A stretch of 64,000 nucleotides of DNA. Source: Hansfordia pulvinata. Taxonomy: Eukaryota > Ascomycota > Sordariomycetes > Xylariales. Under the pieces are notes generated by a model. It did no database searches, was not told where the DNA came from, and saw only the letters and a program-made list of their open reading frames with translations. Where the stretch lies: contig BJKQ01000002.1 of the NCBI GenBank assembly GCA_006538405.1, positions 682,001-746,000 on the forward strand, written 5' to 3'. A program made the translations under genes and the position numbers. This document shows positions 44,132-55,042 of the stretch, piece by piece. The first letter of the stretch is position 1, and each line of letters starts with the position of its first letter.

Positions 44132-46607
44132 GCCATGCCATGTCATGATCTATCTGTTTCCCTCCTCTCTTTCGCTCGACACATCCCGCTGACACTGACA
44201 TGAACCACGTGACACAGCTTCGCCCTCATCTTCGCCAGCTGGTGGTGGCCCAAGTACTACTACGTCTACCTGCCCTTCATCTCGCTTCCCTGGCGCTCAA
44301 CTGCGTCATGATCCTCAACATCGGCGCGTGGCAGCTGAAGAACCTCGTCGCCCGGCCCGCGAGGGACGTGCCCGCGCGCCTCGAGACCATGATGCTGCTC
44401 ATGCCGTGCTACAACGAGACCCGGGAGGAGTGCACCAGGTCGCTCGACTCGCTCGTCGAGCAGGTGGGCATCGAGGGCCACAAGAGGGCGATTCTGATTG
44501 TCTGCGATGGAAAGGTGCGGGGTCCTGGGAGTGAGTTTTTTTTCTTTTCTTTTTCTGTCTCTCTCTCCCTTTCTTATTTTTCTCCTCTTTCTTTCATTCT
44601 CTCTCTCGATTTTCTCTTTCTTTTTTATTCTCTTCTCTTTCGACTTTCAGTTGTCAGAAAAAGTGTTTAGGAAACCCCTTTAATATGAAAAAAAGGAGAT
44701 CCCCGTCTCTTCAACTCGTAAACCACGGCTGACCACCTCCCCCCCTTTTTCCCCCTTTCTTCCCCCCCTCGCAGTGGAAAAGACGACGGCGCAGTACCTC
44801 AACGAGGACATCCTGCTGGACCAGACGGCGGAGCGCAAGCTGCTCCGGGGCGCGTACATGGCCTGGGACGGGCAGTCGATGGACGTCGAGGTCAGCCGGG
44901 GCTTCTACCGGGGCACCCCCTTCCTGTGCCTGGTCAAGCAGCAGAACCAGGGCAAGCGGGACAGCCTGATCGTCAGCCGGTCGTTCGTGTACAACTTCAA
45001 CCGGCGGCGGTCGCGGCCCCGCGTCGTCTTCCACCCGCGCCTCTTCGCCGAGATGGCCTCCTGGCTAACGGGGGACGCGCTGATGGACCGCGTCGACGTC
45101 CTGGTGGGCATGGACGCCGACACCGTCTTCGCGCCCGACTGCGTCCGCCACCTGCTCGACGAGTCGCACTGGCCGGGCACCGTCGGCGTGTGCGGCTACG
45201 TGGCTGTCGATTTCTCGTCGTCGTCGTCGTCGTCATCATCAACCTCGTCGTCGTCGTCGTCTTCCCCTGGTCCTCGTAAGTGGAGCGACGCTGCCAACTG
45301 GAACCCCTGGGCCATCTACCAGTCGGCCGAGTACACCATCGCGCAGGCCCTGCGCCGGCTGCACCAGAGCCTCGTCACGCACAAGGTCTCGTGCCTGCCG
45401 GGGTGCTGCCAGCTGCTGCGCGTGTGCGAGGAGACGTGCGGCGACGAGGTGCTGATCCGGCTGTTCGGGTACCACCCGGCTCCGGGGGACGGCATGTTCC
45501 GCCGGGTCCGCGCGACGGCCTCGGAGGACCGCAACCACGTGTGCCTCATGCTGATGCACCGCCTGCGCGCCCGGACCCGGCAGGCCCTGCGCGCCCGAGC
45601 CTACACCGACGTGCCCCGCTCCCTGCCCGTCTTCCTCAGCCAGCGCCGCCGCTGGACCCTCGGCGCCACCGCCAACGACCTCATGCTGCTGACCTCGGCC
45701 CCGCTGCGCTTCCACCTCTGGGAGCGCCTCGTCGCCCTCTCCAACGTCGTCACCTGGTGCCTCAACGTCTTTGTCATAGCCTCGCTCGCCTCCATGGTCT
45801 ATGCCTTTCTGCGTGAGTGCCCACTGATCCCAAGTCTAGAGAAGGAAGAAGAGGCAAGAAAGAAGAGAGAAAGGGGCTATCAGACTTTCAGTCTTACTAA
45901 CAAATCCCCCTGGCATGTCTATATTCAGACCAACCCCTCTACATCATCCTCGCCTTCGCCTCCGTCATGCTGGCCCCCCTGCTCTACTACGTCGGCATCG
46001 CCCTCTGGGTGCCCCGCAACGCCCTCGAGCGCTGCCAGTACCTGCTGGGCCTCGCCGTCTTCGTCACCTGCGGGCCCTTTATCAACATCGGCGTCACCCT
46101 CTACGCCGTCGTCCACATGGACAACTTCGGCTGGGGCAAGACCCGCCAGGTCGTCTCCGAGGATGCCGCCGACGACGACGATGACGCTGCTGCTGCCGCC
46201 AGAGGGGGGCCTCCTCCTCGGGCGGACCTGGACAGCAGCAGCAGCAGCAGCCTACCCGGGGAGGCGACGGCGGCGGCGGCGGCAGCGAGCTGCTCCCGCC
46301 CCAGAGCGAGAAGAAGAGGAATCCGCAGCCGTCGCCGTCGCCGTCGTTGTCGCGCAGCGTCTTCGACGAGGAGAGCCAGGCCGGGCACGACAGCCTGCGG
46401 ATGCCGTACCGCGTCCCGGCAGGACTGGGAGGGCCCGGCTTCGGCGGCGGCTCGGCCGGCAGCAGCTCGAGCGACCGCGTGGCCGAGGTGCCGCGGGTGC
46501 TGCTCGCGAGCCCTGGCGGGGGACCACCTTTATCTGACGCATTTCTCGTCTGCACTTCTGCCGCGGGGCTTTCTTCTTCTTTTCTGATCTACTGTGTAAG
46601 GCGATGA
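43876..46607 (+). CDS. Chitin-synthase-like GT2 polymerase (class VIII-like), three apparent frameshifts
   Basis: Processive membrane glycosyltransferase of the chitin/hyaluronan synthase fold. Exons 43876-44059, 44218-44530, 44775-45812, 45929-46607, about 738 residues. Catalytic landmarks: MLLMPCYNETREECTRSLDS, ILIVCDGKVRGPG, GMDADTVFAPDCV (DxD), CLPGCCQLLRV, SEDRNHVCLML (acceptor-site ED) and SQRRRWTLGATANDL (QxxRW). Membrane segments flank the core: LIIAFLVSANFALIFASWWW, WCLNVFVIASLASMVYAFL, PLYIILAFASVMLAPLLYYV. The frame needs one extra base at 43884-43887 (after MDFP), at 44285-44290 (between PFISL and SLALNC), and between 46200 and 46262 ahead of the tail SRSVFDEESQAGHDSLR. The end of the last exon is uncertain. 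Confidence 0.85.
44072..44128 (+). repeat. CT microsatellite in first intron of GT2 polymerase
   Basis: A long TC array, with a few interruptions, sits between donor and acceptor of intron 1. Confidence 0.85.
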
Positions 46608-47575
46608 TCCTTGCTGTGGCTTGGAACAGCTTCTGGGGACGATGTCCTCCGTTTTGTTATTTTTTTTTATTTCATTCCTGTATCTAAAACTTGGCTCTAG
46701 ATTGTCCAGAATGGTGCGAGCAGGAGTAATGCAGCATGACGGGACTCACGAGAAACCCAGCGAGAAACGAAGCTACACATAGCGCGGGGCGGAGATACAC
46801 GTACTTGGGTATATATGAGACGATGACTTTGATATCAGGTCTGTCCTTTAGTCACTAGGTGATGTGAACGGGGTGTTGCGGGAGCATCAGCTTCACGGCA
46901 TCAACGCCTCGTTGCTCACAGCCAGCAGAAACAAGCCGTCTTCAGGCCGGTCTACGAAGCTGGCCGGGATGCCACAGGCGAAGGAGGCAGAGCAGCTCGA
47001 TTCCCGGGGACAGAGCCACGCACGCCTCAGATGCCGAGATGTCCGCGATCATCACCTGTGGCAGGACCCCTTTGCAAAGCTCTCCGAGAGTCAGGGTTCT
47101 ATCCTTCTAAACGGGTAGGCCAAAGAGAGATGGAGAAAAGAGGTAGCCGCCGCCGGGCGTACCGCAGTGGTCGCCATGCCGTCCGCCGAGGAGACGCGCA
47201 CCTGCCGCGGCCCATGCGGAAACCATCGAGACCGAATACGGAAGCTTCCCGAAACGGCTGTGGCCCCCGGGCGGGAAGTTAGGTATGCTATAGCGAACCT
47301 TTACCTGACGTCGAGCCCACAACATATACCTGTTTCCTCGGACCGCTGTCCTGTCCTGTCCTGCTTCGGACGTCAACATTGCCAGCCACCAGCTTCTACA
47401 CCCCCACACTTATCAACACAACGCATTGTATCATCAGACAAGCCGAGCCAACACGATACGCTCTGCCTGCCGCCTTTTACAAACGGAAGATCCCCCGAGT
47501 CCAGCCCTCTACCTCCACCTCCACCACCGCTCCCCAAACCCTCTCCCTTTGAAAAGGGGAAGAACCAGGAAGACG
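46608..47575. other. Intergenic, promoter of the deacetylase
   Basis: About 970 nt with no supported gene. The last 150 nt are C/A-rich leader-like sequence. Confidence 0.5.
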
Positions 47576-48625
47576 ATGCGATTCTCCCTCACCAGCCTCG
47601 CCGCCCTCGGCGCCATCTTCGCCGCCGCTGACGCCGCCGCCGCCACCGCAGCAGCAGCAGCATCCACCCTCCACCACGCCACCCCGGGCAACGGCACGTG
47701 GCAGCAGCACCTGGCCGCGGGGGCGGCAGAAGAAGACACGCTCCCCCGCTCCCCTTTGCCCCCCTTTGCTCCCCCAGCAGCGGCTGCTGCTGCTGCCCCT
47801 CGCCACCGCCGCGGCGCCCTCCCGCCGGCCGGGGTCCTCCTGACGCGGTGCGCGGCGCCGCACCACGTGGCGCTGACCTTTGACGACGGGCCGACGGCGT
47901 GGACGGACCCCCTGCTGGCCGTTCTCGCGGGCTACACGGGTCCCACCACCACTACCACGGGGGGAGGAGCAGGAGCAGGAGGGGGAGCAGGGGGAGGGGG
48001 AGCAAAGGCGACGTTCTTCCTGACGGGCGCGAACCACGGGCACACGATCGAGGAGGCCTCGTGGCGGGCTACGGTGGCGAGGATCGACGCGGCGGGCCAC
48101 CAGGTGGCCTCGCACACGTGGAGCCACGCCGTGCTGGAGGGCCTGCCGCGCGCCGAGCTCGAGAGGGAGATGCGCCGGAACGACGAGGCCCTCGCCGCCG
48201 CTCTGCCACCCCTGTCCCCGCCGCCGGCAGCAGCAGCAGCAGCAGCCGCCGCAGCAGCAGTGGTGAAGAAGAGGAGGAGCCCCGCGTACATGAGGCCGCC
48301 CGAGGGCGCGTGCGGGGACGAGTGCCGGCGGGCGCTGGGCGAGATGGGGTACCGCGTCGTCGGGTGGGACGTGGACAGCGGCGACTGGCGGGCCGCGGAC
48401 GAGGCGGGCATCGCCCCGGCCACGGCGGCCGTGCAGCAGGCCCTCCTCTCGGAAGGGGGAGGGGGAGGGGGAGGCCACATTGTCCTGCTTCACGAGACGC
48501 ACCCGTGGACGCACCTCAAGCTCGTGCCCGCCGTGCTCGAGACCATCCGGCAGCGCGGGCTCGTGCCTGTCACCGTCGGGGAGTGCCTGGGCGACGACGG
48601 CGCGGGCTGGTACCGCGCTCTCTGA
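47576..48625 (+). CDS. NodB-type polysaccharide deacetylase, secreted
   Basis: Carbohydrate esterase family 4 enzyme that removes N-acetyl groups from chitin-like polymers, 349 residues in one exon. Residues 1-20 are a signal peptide (MRFSLTSLAALGAIFAAADA), followed by an Ala/Pro linker. All five catalytic motifs are present: VALTFDDGPTAWT (catalytic base and metal Asp), HQVASHTWSHAVL (metal His pair), MRPPEGACGDECR, VVGWDVDSGDW and HIVLLHETHPWTH. Gly-rich and Ala-rich insertions interrupt the domain near residues 122-140 and 220-232. It has no visible GPI site or membrane anchor. It follows the GT2 polymerase on the same strand, which fits modification of the polymer after export. Confidence 0.92.
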   Translation: MRFSLTSLAALGAIFAAADAAAATAAAAASTLHHATPGNGTWQQHLAAGAAEEDTLPRSPLPPFAPPAAAAAAAPRHRRGALPPAGVLLTRCAAPHHVALTFDDGPTAWTDPLLAVLAGYTGPTTTTTGGGAGAGGGAGGGGAKATFFLTGANHGHTIEEASWRATVARIDAAGHQVASHTWSHAVLEGLPRAELEREMRRNDEALAAALPPLSPPPAAAAAAAAAAAVVKKRRSPAYMRPPEGACGDECRRALGEMGYRVVGWDVDSGDWRAADEAGIAPATAAVQQALLSEGGGGGGGHIVLLHETHPWTHLKLVPAVLETIRQRGLVPVTVGECLGDDGAGWYRAL

Positions 48626-48895
48626 GGTGGCCTATGGCGTGTGGGAGGGGGGGGTGGTTTCTTTCTCGTCGACGAGGGAGGAGGGGCTTTTAGACTAGTA
48701 CGGAGTCGTCTGCTTGGGCGGGAGGGTGCTTTGGATCACGTGTGAGGGTTGGGTTCGGAGGTGAAACACGTTGGCTTGACGCATTATACAGATCGCATGG
48801 CTATCGCGCTTGATTAAACGCTGGCGAGGCCATTCGTGTTATTGACGGGATCAGCCCTCGCTCGCACAGGCGGCGAGAGCATCGCTTCGGGAATA

Positions 48896-49016
48896 CTTAT
48901 AGATAGGGCTCTTCATGTGTGTACGGAGTACATAGGTCCAATGAGGGCCCATCGCGGGGAACGCTTATAGACAGGGCTCTTCTTCGTGTGTAGGTCACCC
49001 AAAGCCGCGATGGGCC
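48896..49016. repeat. Direct repeat pair with flanking 12-bp inverted repeat
   Basis: Two similar copies of about 28 nt begin CTTATAGA at 48896 and 48964. The second lies between exact inverted copies GGCCCATCGCGG (48946-48957) and CCGCGATGGGCC (49005-49016). Confidence 0.75.
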
Positions 49017-49750
49017 TTCTTGAATCTGGAGCTCATCAGTCATGCGCCGGGGATCTCTGATGCTGGGAAGGGAGCGGAGACTGGGATGACGACGGCGCTT
49101 ACTCGGTATGGCTAGGACGGGCCAACTGCCGGGCGCGATGCTACTCGCACGGAGGTTATTAGATCGGACGTTGTTAGCAGTGAATAAGCAGGCCGCTTTG
49201 CGAGTACGTCCCATCGACGATCGTGGCCGGGGTACCTGTCGCGAATGGACGGCAGGGCTGAGAAGTGCAACGGCGACTACTGACGCGCCTCTGCTCGTAG
49301 CCGTCCTGACTAGTTGTTACTTTACCTACCTTACCTGGGTAAGTAGGTTCTTAGACGGCATTGTGAGGCCTCTTGTGACAGGGCGAGTGGCGGTCCATTA
49401 TCCCTGGACTCAGGGGGTCCGGCAATCCTGGTGTGGACGGCGACGTCGATGGGGAGGGCCCCAGTAATAATCACTCGATAAGCGGGCATCAACATGACCT
49501 TGCACGCCGTGGTCCCTCCCCTTGTTGGCTTGACTGGGCTGTGCAGTCAGTGCAGTGTCCAGCGTGTCGTATGAGTGAGTAGGTACTCACTCGCACGAGC
49601 AACGAGGCGAAGCGGCTGCGAGAGATCGAACGCGTCGAACCCTCCCGGCGATCTGCTCTGCTCTGCTTGCTTGCTTTCTTCTCCCCCCCTCTGCTGATCC
49701 TTTCCAGACTGTGTGTGTTGGCTGCGAGATAGCCCGTTTTAGTCAGTCGC

Positions 49751-49774
49751 CAGTCGTCAGTCGTCAGTCGTCAG
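49751..49774. repeat. CAGTCGT tandem repeat
   Basis: Three and a half copies of a 7-bp unit about 320 nt upstream of the GT62 start codon. Confidence 0.8.
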
Positions 49775-50091
49775 TTCCATAACCTCAACAGACACAGCCA
49801 ACCCTCTCATGACTGCTCTGCCCCTCGTCCCCCCTAATCGCATCTCCCATCTCTATCGGCTCTCGACTGTCCTTCACTTTGGCGAGTCCTCCAAGGTTCA
49901 GCTTGTCTCTATCTCCTTTGATCCTGCCTTCGCGGTTCCGCCCGCGACTCGCGTCTCTTGTCGACGACGCAGCATTCCGCCTCCTCACCAGGCGCCCGAG
50001 AGCGACAGAGAGAGAGAAGGGCAACGAGTAGTACCCACCCCTTTTTTCTTCTTTTCTCAAATACGATTCGACAGCAAAGCTCTGGCCGACA

Positions 50092-50113
50092 ATGGCAATC
50101 GCGCGCCTGGGCC

Positions 50114-50144
<31 letters not shown>

Positions 50145-51495
50145 CTGGGGGCCCAACTCGGTGCTCCGGCTGGCGGTGCTGGCGGCGTCGGCATCGGCGG
50201 CGCTGGTGCTCTTCGCGTTCGTGGTGGCGCTGCCGCGCAACCGCGACTTCTCGTGCCGGACGTTCTGGGACTGCGTCGGCGGGCGGCCGCGGTACCACCC
50301 TGCCGCTGGGTTGGCGGGGGAGGGCGACGAGGGCATGCCGCGCGTGCACGGGATGAAGAGCAGGTTCGAGGAGGTCGAGGGCAAGCTGGCGGACGGGGCG
50401 CTGTACTTCCGGCGGGAGCTCCTCGTCGGGACTGCTGAAGGAGGGGGCAGTGGTGGTGGTGGTGGTGGTGGTGGTGATGATGGGGATGTTGGCAGCCCGA
50501 AACCCGAGGTCCTCTTCCTCTTCCTCCTCAAGGACGAGCGGCTGTGGCCCGGCGAGCGGCGGCGGTCGGTGGTCGACCTGATCGACCTGCTGGTGCTGAC
50601 GGGCCTCGACTTTGCGCGCGTGTCGCTGGCGCTGATGGCCACCAGCCGCGCCGAGTTCCACGCCGCCCAGCAGCTGACGGAGCGCCTGCCGTTTGCCCGC
50701 ACCACCGTCTTTTACTGTCCTCAGCCTCGATTTGGGAGGAAAACCGAGACGGATAGAGAAAACGGTCATCACGGCAACGACGACAGCGACAGCGACAGCA
50801 ACCACCGCCGCCGCCTCGCCACCATCGCCGGCCTGCGCAACTACCTCATGCTGCGCAGCCTGCAGGACGAGCCGCACCTGGTCTGGGTCGACCCGGGCGT
50901 CGACGTCCTGTCGCGCGGCCTCGTCCAGCGCATGCTCGCCGCCTCGCGCCAGGTCAGCGGGGCCTCCATCGTCACCGCCCGGTGCGAGACGGCCGCGCCC
51001 GCCAGCAACGCCACCGATCCGGCGCTCAACGGGTGGGCCTTTGACACCACTGCCGACACCGACGGGGGCGCGGGTGCGAAGATGGTAAGCAGCCTCCTCT
51101 CCGGAGCCGTCGCCCCCGCGGACCGGGCCGAGGCGGCGCGCCGGCTGGCCGAGGCGTCGACGGGGGCGGACGAGCTGACCCGGACCCGGAGCAGCCCGGG
51201 CGGCGGCGGCGGCGGCAGGGACGGCGACACAGACGAGGAGGACGAGGACGACAACGACCACGACCTGATCCCGCTGGACGGCGCCGGGGCCGGCGTGCTC
51301 CTGATGCGGGCGCGGCTCGTGCACCGGGGCGTCGTGTTCCCCACGTTCGCCGTCGTCGGCGCCACGTGGGAGTCGGAGGGCTGGGCCGCCCAGGGCGTCC
51401 AGGGCATCTGCTACGTGGCCCGCCAGCTCGACCGGGACAACGGCTGCTTCGTCCTCGGCGGCCGGAGCAACTACGCCCGCCGGCTTGAGCTGTGA
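50092..51495 (+). CDS. GT62 (Anp1/Mnn9/Van1-type) glycosyltransferase
   Basis: Golgi type II membrane glycosyltransferase of the family that builds alpha-1,6-mannan backbones, 467 residues in one exon. A short cytosolic Gly-rich tail precedes one membrane anchor at residues about 25-47 (LRLAVLAASASAALVLFAFV). The Anp1 fold is visible in FLFLLKDERLW, LRNYLMLRSLQDEPHLVWVD (where the metal DxD would lie, here VDPGVDVL) and IPLDGAGAGVLLMRARLVHR followed by VVFPTFAVVGATWESEGWA. The sequence is diverged, with Gly/Asp insertions, so substrate may differ from mannan. Neighbours are a deacetylase and a sugar-porter MFS. Confidence 0.8.
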
Positions 51496-53137
51496 TGATT
51501 TTTTTTTATTCTTGGAAGCTAAAGGGGGGGGGGGGGGGGGGGGGGGGGGAAGCATCAAGCGGGGGGTCTGATGCCCATGGTCTGAAGGGAGGGAGAATGG
51601 AACACGAGTCCGTGCTTTGTCTGGCTCTCCCGTGGTCTGTATCATGTGTGCCCACATTCAATGGCCATGGCTGTTCCTACGGGCCTCGGAGAGAAGGCCG
51701 AGAAGCGAGCCCGGCGCCGGACAATCTCGACATGGCCAGCTCCGAATCGCATCACCACCCACCACCCTCAAAAAGATCATGCGTGAATAATGTGCTCCCC
51801 CATTTCATGGACACGCGTCCACTCCGAGTTGGCGGGGATCGCAGAATAAATCGCATCAAAAAGTGCGATCTCGTCAGTACCATCAGCAGTATAACAGTGG
51901 ATCATGCCCTATCACGAGAAGCAGCCACTTGGATCGTGGCCCTTCGCTCTGTCGAGTCAACGGCGAGATGCATGCCGGGCATCATGAGTCGTGAAAGTAG
52001 AAGGAATCCCAGGAGCCAGAATCAAGCATGTGAAGAGCAAGCCCCTCCCGTTCAGCCCCTGCTCCGATGACGACAAAGCGAGCGCCTCCATCGCCGGCAC
52101 CGCATCCACCCCTGGCGCGGCTTGGCTCGCGTGGTTGGGGAAGAAGCGGCCCGAAGCCAGCTTGTAAGTGGGGGTAGCTCTTGTTTTCTTCGGTGCTCGC
52201 CAGCTCAGCTCCGACGAGAGACCAGAACACGTGGGACGCGATGCAAGTCACGTAGCCGAACGACTGGTAAAAACCCACCAACCTAAGGTATGTGAGTTGC
52301 CTGGTTGGTGTGAGGAGCGAGCGTCTTGCACGGTTGATCGAGGTAGCTTCGAGTCAGCCCCGTGAGACACTCCATCTTTCATTGGCCAAGGCACCTATCT
52401 GACAAGCCCGCCGCGTCCTTGATTCTCTCCGCCTTTGTTCCTCAATAGGTGCGAGCGAGCGGACCTCGTCTCGAGGAAGGACTCGCGGTGTACGGGAGTA
52501 TGGAGCACGAGCATGGGGTAAATCCGGGGGGTGGGTCTCTCCCCACGGGGAATGTCCGATCACCTACCCGGTTCACCACGAGCCAAACAACCGTACGGGC
52601 CTGGTGGAAACAAAGATGGATTTCGATCACGGGGCGCGCGGGGGGGCTCTGTTTACTACCTAGCTTGCCTTATTACATGGGACTCGGCGCCATCTCGGAC
52701 CACTCTGGTCCGAAAGGAGAATGAAGCCTCCCCACCCGCCCCCCCTCCCCCTTCGCTATCGTGTTTCGTGGGGATGGCGATGGCGATGGCGAGGACCGGG
52801 GGAATGATAAGGAGGAGGGAACGGTCCGTGAAAGCAGCAACCTTGGTCGACGTGAGGCCGAGCCGGGCCGGGTCCTGACGAGCGGGCGGATGGGCGGACA
52901 GGTGGACACCTGGGTGCCGCTGGGAGAAAGAGAAAATAACGAGAGCGCCGTCTTCTTTTTCTCTTTTCCTTACTTTTCCGGCTCTCGTATTTTTTGCCTT
53001 TATCCCCGCTCTATTTCGTTTTTTTCTCCAGTCGATGGGCACGCGACGGGTGGACTACTATCCCCAGGTATAGACGGATGACGGGGCCGGCAACCTCACG
53101 GTAGCAAGTCATCACCACCGACACCACCATCACGACA
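51496..53137. other. Intergenic, no gene seen
   Basis: 1.6 kb upstream of the sugar transporter, beginning with T-rich and G-rich tracts just after the GT62 stop. No domain-bearing frame. Confidence 0.45.
51524..51549. repeat. Poly-G tract (26 nt)
   Basis: Longest G run in the window, 29 nt after the GT62 stop codon and probably transcribed. Confidence 0.9.
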
Positions 53138-55042
53138 ATGACGACGGCCACGACAACAACGACGACGACGACGACGACGATGGAGATGCAGCGGCTCCCG
53201 GGGCTCAACGTGGCCAACCGGCTCGAGAAGCGGCAGCTGCTGATCGCCATCAACTGCCTGGCGGGCCTGTCCATCTTCTTCTTCGGCTACGACCAGGGGA
53301 TGATGGGGGGCGTCAACAACGCCAAGAACTACATCGACCTGATGGGCTTCGGGCACGTGGACGAGGCCACGGGCGAGCCCGTCGTCACCGACAGCCTGCT
53401 GCAAGGGGGCATCGTGTCCGTCTACTACCTGGGCACGCTGGTCGGCTGCCTGCACGGCGGCTGGCTGGGCGACCGCGTCGGGCGGGTGCGCACCGTGGCG
53501 GCGGGCGCGGCGTGGGGCATCGTGGGCGCGGCGGTGCAGGCCTCGGCCATGGGCCCCTCCTGGATGATCTGCGCCCGCGTCGTCAACGGCGTCGGCACCG
53601 GCATGCTCAACGCCATCGTCCCCGTCTACGCCGCCGAGTGCGTCGAGCACACGTCGCGCGGCCAGTTCATCGCCATCGAGTTCACCCTCAACATCTTCGG
53701 CGTCGTCGTCGCCTACTGGCTCGAGTTCGGCCTGTCCTTCGTCGACGGCGGCGCCTCCGCCGTCCGCTGGCGCTTCCCCGTCGCCGTCCAGGCCCTCTTC
53801 CTGCTCGTCCTGCTCGCCGCCGTCTGGTTCTTCCCGAGAGCCCGCGCTGGCTCGTCAAGGCCGGCCGCGACCGCGAGGCCGCCTTCGTGCTGCGCCGGCT
53901 CCGCGGCTCCGACGACCGGGGCCGCGCCCGCGCCGACGCCGAGCTGAGGGACATCCGGCAGGCGGTGGAGCTCGAGGCGGAGGCGGGATCGTCGTCGGGT
54001 CTCGGGGGCGGCGGCGGCGGCGGCGGCGGCGGCGGCAGCGGCGGGACCTCGTACGTGCACATGCTCTTCGGGATCGGGTCAGGGGACCTGCACATCGGGC
54101 GGCGGGTGCAGCTGGTGGTGTGGCTGGAGATCTTCCAGGAGTGGGTGGGCATCGCGGGGGTGACCATCTACGCGCCGACCATCTTCCGCATGGCGGGCTA
54201 CGACGCCATCAAGAGCCAGTGGATCAGCGGGCTCAACAACGTCTTCTACATGCTGGCCACCGTCATCTGCGTCTTCACCCTCGACCGCGTCGGCCGCCGC
54301 CGCACCCTCTTCTGGGGCGCCCTGGGCCAGGGCGTCAGCATGATCCTGGCGGGCGCCTTCTCGCGCCTCGGGCTGGCCGCCCGCGACGCCGGCGACGTCG
54401 CCCTGGCCGAATCGTACGGCGCCGCCGCCGCCTCCTTCGTCTTCGTCTTCACCTTCATCTTCGGCGCCTCCTGGCTCGCCACCCCCTGGGTCTACCCGGC
54501 CGAGATCTTCCCCCTCCAGGTCCGCGCCAAGGGCAACGCCTGGGGCGTCGTCGGCTGGAGCATCGGCAACGGCTGGCTGACCCTGCTGTGCCCCGTCATG
54601 TTTGGCGCCATCGGCGAGAGCACCCTGTACATCTTTGGCGCCTGCAACTTTCTTGTCATCCCTATTATCTGGTGAGTTTTGGTTGTTCTTGTTTCTCCGA
54701 TGCGCACATACGGAAGGTCTTGCTAACAAACTCGAATAGTATGTGCTCTTATAACATGGCCCTTTCTAGTATACGAGGGCCCCCCTCTTTTTCTTCACGG
54801 AGGTCCAGAATGCTAACAAACACACAGGGGCCTTGTATCCCGAGAGCAGCCAGCGCACGCTCGAGGAGATCGATCTGCTCTTCTCCGCCTCGACGCCCTG
54901 GGCCTGGGACGCCGAGAAGAAGTTTGCCCAGCTCAAGGCGGAGAGGCCCGAGCTGGTGCAGGCCACTCACGTCGAGAAGCACGCCGCGGACGACCCCGAG
55001 GTCGGGTCGGTCAAGGACGCACAGGTCGTCCAGAAGGAGTGA
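53138..55042 (+). CDS. Sugar-porter family MFS transporter, one apparent frameshift
   Basis: Twelve-helix hexose/oligosaccharide-type transporter in the plasma membrane. Signatures: FFFGYDQGMMGGV in TM1, GGWLGDRVGRVRT, PESPRWLVKAGRDREAA, LEIFQEWVGIAGVTIYAP, LDRVGRRRTLFWG and PAEIFPLQVRAKG. The frame breaks at 53833-53835, where VWFF must join PESPRW and one C is lacking. The 3' end is ambiguous. Either two introns (54672-54739, 54769-54827) enclose a 29-nt exon and keep frame (about 592 residues), or one intron (54672-54827) gives the expected IIWALYPES but needs one base fewer in GGGG. An alternative start is the Met at 53180. It closes the glycan block. Confidence 0.85.

Larger units (their letters stand above)
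48626..50091. other. Intergenic between deacetylase and GT62
   Basis: No gene seen. It holds a direct repeat with flanking inverted repeat (48896-49016), GGTA-type motifs at 49321-49352 and a CAGTCGT array near 49751-49774. Confidence 0.5.

Noticed and set aside
47477..48514. 345-codon frame antisense to the deacetylase
   Set aside because: Arg/Gly/His-rich shadow. The sense strand holds all five NodB motifs.
49909..51657. 582-codon open frame antisense to the GT62 gene
   Set aside because: Shadow of a GC-rich gene; low-complexity translation with no motif, while the sense strand carries Anp1 motifs.
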